From the IMG/VR virus record IMGVR_UViG_3300020470_000086, positions 1-34,828 of that record: DNA of 34,828 nt. The stretch is one strand, 5' to 3'. The position numbers were made by a program, and so were the translations under genes. Under the pieces are notes generated by a model. That model had not been told where the DNA came from. It saw nothing but the letters and a program-made list of their open reading frames with translations, and made no database searches. Below are positions 31,553-34,828 of this stretch, piece after piece (position 1 is the first letter of the stretch; each line of letters starts with the position of its first letter). Origin of the DNA: a virus.

Positions 31553-32112
31553 GACAATTGTGTTACTCTAGTCCCCGTAGATGTTGTTCTTACTTCGTAT
31601 CCCATATACTTCAATGAGACGTTCCCCATTGCATATTCGGTACCGTCTACTGTAGCATTAAATTCCAATGCTGACAAGGATACAGGGTATAAATCTTTAA
31701 ATACTACTTCAAAATTTGCATTGTAATTACTATTCAATACAAATAGAGTAGCGTCAGCATACCTATCATTGATGGGTATATCTGATATCTCCTTCATCTT
31801 AGTCTCATACTGCACACGGTCAACACCACTATCAGGTGTACCTAGACCACGTATCCAGTTGTGCATAATCATATAGTTTTCAAGATCCTCATCAATCAAG
31901 AATGTTATATTGAGAGGGTCGTAATCAATGAATCCTTCCAATGGTAACGGACGGAAGGGTGTTGGTTGATTTTGTATACCTAGATTGATTGCAGGTATAT
32001 TTGCAGACTGACAAAAGTATGACACCTTAGGAAACTTTGCCAGGGTGAACTTGAATCCTATTGGGGATAGAAAATTCTTATTCTTTATTTGTGTATTCCA
32101 ACTTGATGTCAT
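31549..32112 (-). CDS. Tail-tube-fold structural protein, possibly the gp3 tail-completion protein
   Basis: This 187-residue protein reads NFLSPIGFKFTLAKFPKVSYFCQSANIPAINLG, then a DYDPLNITFLIDEDLENYMIMHNWIRGLG segment and a closing YMGYEVRT strand. This is the layout of T4-like tail-tube-fold proteins. In cyanophages the gene at this place, between gp23 and uvsY, is usually called gp3 (tail completion and sheath stabiliser) as I remember it. I am sure of the structural class, less of the specific name. A CTAAATAG motif lies 23 bases before its ATG. It overlaps uvsY by four bases. Confidence 0.6.
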   Translation of the reverse strand: MTSSWNTQIKNKNFLSPIGFKFTLAKFPKVSYFCQSANIPAINLGIQNQPTPFRPLPLEGFIDYDPLNITFLIDEDLENYMIMHNWIRGLGTPDSGVDRVQYETKMKEISDIPINDRYADATLFVLNSNYNANFEVVFKDLYPVSLSALEFNATVDGTEYAMGNVSLKYMGYEVRTTSTGTRVTQLS

Positions 32113-32130
32113 GGTAGAACGCAGGTCTCC

Positions 32131-32451
32131 TTATCTATTTAGAATGGCAGGGACATCTCCGTCACCATCGTCATCCTCTTCATCCCAAGGGTCTTCAATC
32201 CTTCTCTGTAAATCTTCATAGAGTGGGTCACGTTGCTGGTCAATAGGTTTAGAGAAATTAACCACCAACAATTCATCTCCAGGTTTAACATCTGCCATCT
32301 CAGGATGAGGTGCTTTAGTAACCTGTCTTCTAATAACTTCAGGTGGTCTAGTAGGGTCTACCATACCACCATCCCATTTCCATACCATCATCATATACCT
32401 TACTGCCATGTAACATGTGAAGGCAAATACGACTAGGAAGATGAAGTTCAT
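32131..32451 (-). CDS. Small single-span membrane protein with acidic tail
   Basis: The 106-residue protein has an N-terminal membrane segment (about 2-24, MNFIFLVVFAFTCYMAVRY). A Pro-rich stretch (VDPTRPPEVIRRQ) and an acidic C-terminal run (Asp/Glu-rich, about 88-100) follow. I recall similar proteins in cyanophages near gp23; function unknown. Its start overlaps the upstream gene's stop by four bases, and its end contains the CTAAATAG motif for the tail protein gene. Confidence 0.75.
   Translation of the reverse strand: MNFIFLVVFAFTCYMAVRYMMMVWKWDGGMVDPTRPPEVIRRQVTKAPHPEMADVKPGDELLVVNFSKPIDQQRDPLYEDLQRRIEDPWDEEDDDGDGDVPAILNR
32135..32142 (-). promoter_or_regulatory. Candidate late promoter CTAAATAG before the tail protein gene
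   Basis: CTAAATAG on the minus strand ends 22 bases before the ATG at 32112, inside the 3' end of the upstream gene. It shares its octamer and spacing with sites at 1466 and 9564, supporting a role as a gp55-dependent -10. Confidence 0.5.
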
Positions 32452-32636
32452 TTCTTTACCGTTAACTCTATACTGTCATCATCCATTTCCCATTCCTCAA
32501 CTACTTCATAGCCAAACTCTTCGCATGTCTCATGCAATACTTCTCTAGCATGCTGTTGACTTACACTAGACTGAAATACTTCTACCCCATCCAAGGTTAT
32601 AACACCAGTGGGTTGTATGCTGAACGTCTTATTCAT
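32448..32636 (-). CDS. Small hypothetical protein
   Basis: A 62-residue protein from ATG 32636 (an ATG two codons earlier at 32642 is equally possible). The sequence TFSIQPTGVITLDGVEVFQ suggests two beta strands. A helix and another strand (EEFGYEVVEEWEMDDDSIELTVKK) follow. It is acidic; family unknown. The start overlaps the end of the 40-residue gene upstream. Confidence 0.65.
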   Translation of the reverse strand: MNKTFSIQPTGVITLDGVEVFQSSVSQQHAREVLHETCEEFGYEVVEEWEMDDDSIELTVKK

Positions 32637-32751
32637 AATCATTAAAGTCTAACTTCATTACAGGGGGATCCTCAAAGAGTATGTCACCTGATTCTTGTTC
32701 AGTTGACCACTCCTCTTCGCCAGTCTCCCATAGGTCTTCGATGTTGTCCAT
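32629..32751 (-). CDS. Very small acidic protein (40 residues)
   Basis: A 40-codon frame runs from ATG 32751 to TAA 32629: it begins MDNIEDLWETGEEEW and ends LKLDFNDYE-like (MKLDFNDYE). It starts three bases after the pcyA stop and overlaps the next gene by a few bases, exactly filling what otherwise would be a gap. The protein is strongly acidic, with two Trp. It is short enough to be missed by ordinary gene finders. Its reality rests on gap-filling and gene-like composition. Confidence 0.55.
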   Translation of the reverse strand: MDNIEDLWETGEEEWSTEQESGDILFEDPPVMKLDFNDYE

Positions 32752-32754
32752 GTC

Positions 32755-33414
32755 TTATTTAGGTAAATCAAAGAGTATATTGTCAATATAACTCAACGCC
32801 CAATCCTTGTCAAACCAAGCACCTAACGTTGCTATTGTCTTCTCATTCTTTCTTTGTTGCGTACTATAGTGTATCTGGTCATCCATTGCAATCATTGCAT
32901 CAATATAATCCATCTTCTCTGCCTTACCTACTGCATCTCTGTAGATAGTAAGGTATTCCTGCAACACTTTAAAGTACATAATCTGCTCAACATCATCTCT
33001 GATACGTTGAAACTTCATATAATGAGAGAATATATCACCCCACTCAGGTAGCAACTGTGGTTCCTTAAACCTATAGTTTTGTGATACTGCTTGAATCTTA
33101 GGATATACCCAGTCACTACCTCTAGTTGGTGAGACATCTACGATTGAGATATTCCTATACTTACTAGCAATGATATCACATCCAAAGATGGGTATATTAT
33201 AGTTATAGTCAGGGAAGAAGACACAATGTAATACATCTAGTCCTTTAACCTTACATGTCTCAAGATGAATCTTGCGGAGAGCACGTGCTGTCCACATCTC
33301 ATTCTTAATCCATAGGTCATCCTTCTCTATCCATTCATACTCACACTCCATTCTCTCGTGACCGTCGAGACTTTCCGCAACGGTCCGAATAAACATCGCA
33401 ATTTCATCTACCAC
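32755..33414 (-). CDS. pcyA: Ferredoxin-dependent bilin reductase, PcyA-like
   Basis: This 219-residue protein resembles phycocyanobilin:ferredoxin oxidoreductase, which reduces biliverdin to phycocyanobilin using reduced ferredoxin. The family segments are RKIHLETCKVKGLDVLHCVFFPDYNYNIPIFGCD and SIVDVSPT, and the C-terminal QRKNEKT...LFD matches the PcyA end. The three catalytic positions known in PcyA (Glu76, His88, Asp105 in Synechocystis) correspond to E52, H63 and D80. It is shorter than the host enzyme (about 245), lacking part of the N-terminus. PebS, another phage bilin reductase, has a different C-terminus, so PcyA is favoured. Start GTG 33414 has AGGG four bases upstream. Confidence 0.9.
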   Translation of the reverse strand: MVDEIAMFIRTVAESLDGHERMECEYEWIEKDDLWIKNEMWTARALRKIHLETCKVKGLDVLHCVFFPDYNYNIPIFGCDIIASKYRNISIVDVSPTRGSDWVYPKIQAVSQNYRFKEPQLLPEWGDIFSHYMKFQRIRDDVEQIMYFKVLQEYLTIYRDAVGKAEKMDYIDAMIAMDDQIHYSTQQRKNEKTIATLGAWFDKDWALSYIDNILFDLPK

Positions 33415-33687
33415 TTAACCCTGCCAAATCATATCAGGCATCTGTTGGGGTGCCTGTCTACCCACTGTGAAAATTAGGATAGCATATCCTAAGAACCATA
33501 GTATATTAACTATGACTGCTTGTCGATATAAGAATTTACGAATCTTCATGGCAGTAAATACTGCTTGCTCTGAAGCACTATCTACCCTCCGAATAATTTG
33601 TTCAATAATAACTGCAACTATCGTTGCTACTATCGTAGGATAGAACATAAAGTCCAAGAAGGACATGAAAATGATTAGTGCTTGCAT
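33415..33687 (-). CDS. Small two-span membrane protein
   Basis: The 90-residue protein has two predicted membrane segments (about 3-29 and 56-75) separated by a polar, basic helix. A Pro/Met-rich end follows. Family not recognised. It starts immediately after the upstream gene's stop, and its stop is next to the pcyA GTG. Confidence 0.7.
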   Translation of the reverse strand: MQALIIFMSFLDFMFYPTIVATIVAVIIEQIIRRVDSASEQAVFTAMKIRKFLYRQAVIVNILWFLGYAILIFTVGRQAPQQMPDMIWQG

Positions 33688-34002
33688 CTATCGTCTCGGT
33701 ATGTATCGTTGGGCTTTATCTATGAGAGGCATAACATCTCCCTCTACCCTCTCTATTATATCATCTATTACGTTAACATCTAAATCCATAAAGGGTGGGA
33801 TTATACCCAAAATTCTTAGTAATCCATCGACGAACAGTGCGAGACATATAAAACCCAAAACCATTGATATGATAGTTGCTTTAAAGTTGTGCTCTGCCAT
33901 CGAGGCTTCATCTATCTTCCGTGCCTCTTCGACGGCCTCAGCGATAAGTTTATCGACCTCCTCCTTTGTATAAGAGATCTTTTTTATCATCTCTTCGGTC
34001 AT
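33688..34002 (-). CDS. Small single-span membrane protein
   Basis: This 104-residue protein has a charged helical N-terminus (1-35, Lys/Glu-rich), one membrane segment (about 43-65, ISMVLGFICLALFVDGLL) and an acidic-then-basic helix at the end. It may span the inner membrane with a cytoplasmic coil. The ATG overlaps the end of the 54-residue gene (ATGA). Function unknown. Confidence 0.7.
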   Translation of the reverse strand: MTEEMIKKISYTKEEVDKLIAEAVEEARKIDEASMAEHNFKATIISMVLGFICLALFVDGLLRILGIIPPFMDLDVNVIDDIIERVEGDVMPLIDKAQRYIPRR

Positions 34003-34163
34003 TGCCAGTATTCATCCAGTCTCTCTAACACATTTATTAGAATCCTTTGAGCAGCACCACGCTGCTCATCATTCCACTCAGGATACCACGACTTATCGTG
34101 AAGACCTGTTTTCATTTTCATAATATAAGCGGTCATCGCTACTTTGTCAAGTCGTCCGTTCAT
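33999..34163 (-). CDS. Small conserved-type protein (54 residues)
   Basis: A 54-codon frame runs from ATG 34163 to TGA 33999: it begins MNGRLDKVAMTAYIMKMKTG and contains SWYPEWNDEQRGAAQRIL then LERLDEYWQ. It fills the gap after gp23's terminator, and its stop overlaps the next ATG. I remember similar short proteins in other cyanophages. TTAAATAG lies about 22 bases before the start. Function unknown. Confidence 0.65.
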   Translation of the reverse strand: MNGRLDKVAMTAYIMKMKTGLHDKSWYPEWNDEQRGAAQRILINVLERLDEYWQ

Positions 34164-34184
34164 AATGGAGAGATACTCATCGAA

Positions 34185-34192
34185 CTATTTAA
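34185..34192 (-). promoter_or_regulatory. Candidate late promoter TTAAATAG after gp23
   Basis: The minus strand reads TTAAATAG just after the gp23 terminator and about 22 bases before the next ATG. It differs by one base from the three CTAAATAG sites. It would restart transcription for the small membrane proteins and pcyA. Confidence 0.4.
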
Positions 34193-34194
34193 CA

Positions 34195-34222
34195 ATAAAA
34201 AAGGCACCCGTGAGGGTGCCTT
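34195..34222 (-). terminator. Rho-independent terminator after gp23
   Basis: On the minus strand a 9-bp stem (34214-34222 with 34201-34209, loop TCAC) rich in G-C is followed by TTTTTT. It lies 22 bases beyond the gp23 stop. It is the strongest terminator in the window, fitting the very high expression of the capsid gene. Confidence 0.9.
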
Positions 34223-34243
34223 GTGTTGATATCGTAATCGATA

Positions 34244-34828
34244 CTACATGAGGTTATTAACCCTAACACGTCTATAGTAACGGTTAGCATTCGCTGTAAG
34301 AGCACCTTGACCTTGGGTAAGACCTTCAGCAAATGGGTTTGCAACCATTCCGTAACGAGTCTTAAAGCCAATTTTTGGTTGGAAGGTGTCTTGTCCGACT
34401 GCGCGTACCATTTGTAGCGGCACGTAAGGGCAGTAGAATAGACCAGCGTCATAGGCAGAAGAACCTTTGTAACCTGAAACGTAGAAGTGAGCGTCACTTA
34501 CGTTAGCAGAGTAAGGGTCAACATAGACCTTGATGCGTCCGTTAAGGGTTCCTACGAGGGTAGAAGAGTTATCATCTACATTTCCTAGAGGATTAACTGC
34601 ACTAGCAAGACCAGAAGAGTAGTCAAGCACACCAGCCATAGAGAGAGCAGATGCCACATCAGCAGAGCAGATGAGGATGTTGCCCTTTCCGCGACGAGTT
34701 TCATGCCCGATGGCATTCATGTCTCGCTCAATCTGGAATAGGAGTCCCTTGAATTTTTCAACCGACCATCTACCGTTGGAGTCAACGTCGAGGTCGAATA
34801 CACCAGCAGTTGCTGTGTTGTTTTGTGC
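34244..34828 (-). CDS. 23: Major capsid protein gp23, C-terminal part
   Basis: The window holds the last 195 codons; the gene continues past the right edge. Recognisable segments include KFKGLLFQIERDMNAIGHET and RGKGNILICS, then AGLFYCPYVPLQMVRAVG, with the typical end GFKTRYGMVANPFAEG...ANRYYRRVRVNNLM. gp23 assembles the phage head and is cleaved near its N-terminus, which is outside this window. The internal ATG at 34720 is not the start, because the frame is open and matches upstream. Confidence 0.95.
   Translation of the reverse strand, partial: AQNNTATAGVFDLDVDSNGRWSVEKFKGLLFQIERDMNAIGHETRRGKGNILICSADVASALSMAGVLDYSSGLASAVNPLGNVDDNSSTLVGTLNGRIKVYVDPYSANVSDAHFYVSGYKGSSAYDAGLFYCPYVPLQMVRAVGQDTFQPKIGFKTRYGMVANPFAEGLTQGQGALTANANRYYRRVRVNNLM

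Noticed and set aside
32748-32764. CTAAATA at the end of pcyA as a promoter
   Set aside because: It lies only a few bases from the next ATG and encodes the last pcyA codons; the spacing does not fit the other motif sites.
29653-34243. tRNA genes in the structural/recombination part
   Set aside because: I looked for cloverleaf-like stems ending in CCA or TTC-G-A arms in gaps and found none; the gaps are short and filled by genes or promoters.

Overview
The window is a stretch of a T4-like myovirus genome, almost certainly a marine cyanophage (T4-like cyanomyovirus of Synechococcus or Prochlorococcus). The basis is the near-complete T4 replication, recombination and late-transcription core (gp23, UvsY, UvsW, gp55, gp47, gp46, gp45, gp44, gp62, RegA, gp43, UvsX, gp41). 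It is interleaved with cyanobacterium-type auxiliary genes: a bilin reductase resembling PcyA, a plant-type 2Fe-2S ferredoxin, Hsp20, a MazG-like protein, a CobS-like ATPase, PyrE and a DUF3110-like protein. Nearly all genes lie on the minus strand, so transcription runs from high to low coordinates, with start/stop overlaps such as ATGA and TAATG. I saw no tRNA, rRNA, CRISPR array or insertion sequence. No gene-free stretch exceeds about 150 bases; the longest are 9445-9596 (divergent promoters) and 25597-25736 (hairpins and a possible small gene).

Layout from right to left. 34828-31549: the C-terminal part of major capsid protein gp23 with a terminator, small membrane and acidic proteins, a PcyA-like bilin reductase and a tail-tube-like structural protein. 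31552-25737: UvsY, UvsW, a small barrel-like protein, then a consensus sigma70 promoter leading into gp55, gp47, a DUF3110-like protein and gp46. 25765-21424: a possible small basic protein, a metalloprotease/von Willebrand A (VWA) protein, a conserved phage protein, a CobS/MoxR-like AAA ATPase and a DUF3310 protein. 21427-14139: sliding clamp gp45 and clamp loader gp44/gp62 with RegA. This module is split by an accessory block of oxygenases, PyrE, a Dam-type methylase and an unknown protein. 14138-11412: membrane proteins, ferredoxin, another oxygenase and a large unknown protein. 9597-11668: the only plus-strand genes, three predicted secreted proteins. 9444-8322: Hsp20 and small proteins. 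8368-1478: a second sigma70-like promoter drives a unit of two small proteins, gp43, UvsX, an oxygenase, gp41, a MazG-like protein and a small unknown, closed by a hairpin terminator. 1442-1: a large unknown protein and the start of another gene.

The replication and recombination genes form a replisome and recombination-dependent replication apparatus; gp55 switches the phage to late transcription. The accessory genes plausibly alter host pigment, redox and nucleotide metabolism. The most unusual features are the seven 2-oxoglutarate/Fe(II) oxygenase-like genes, the split clamp-loader operon, the ATPase/VWA-metalloprotease pair, the secreted-protein island with a missing AUG start and an antisense overlap, and a recurring (C/T)TAAATAG motif 23-27 bases before start codons.
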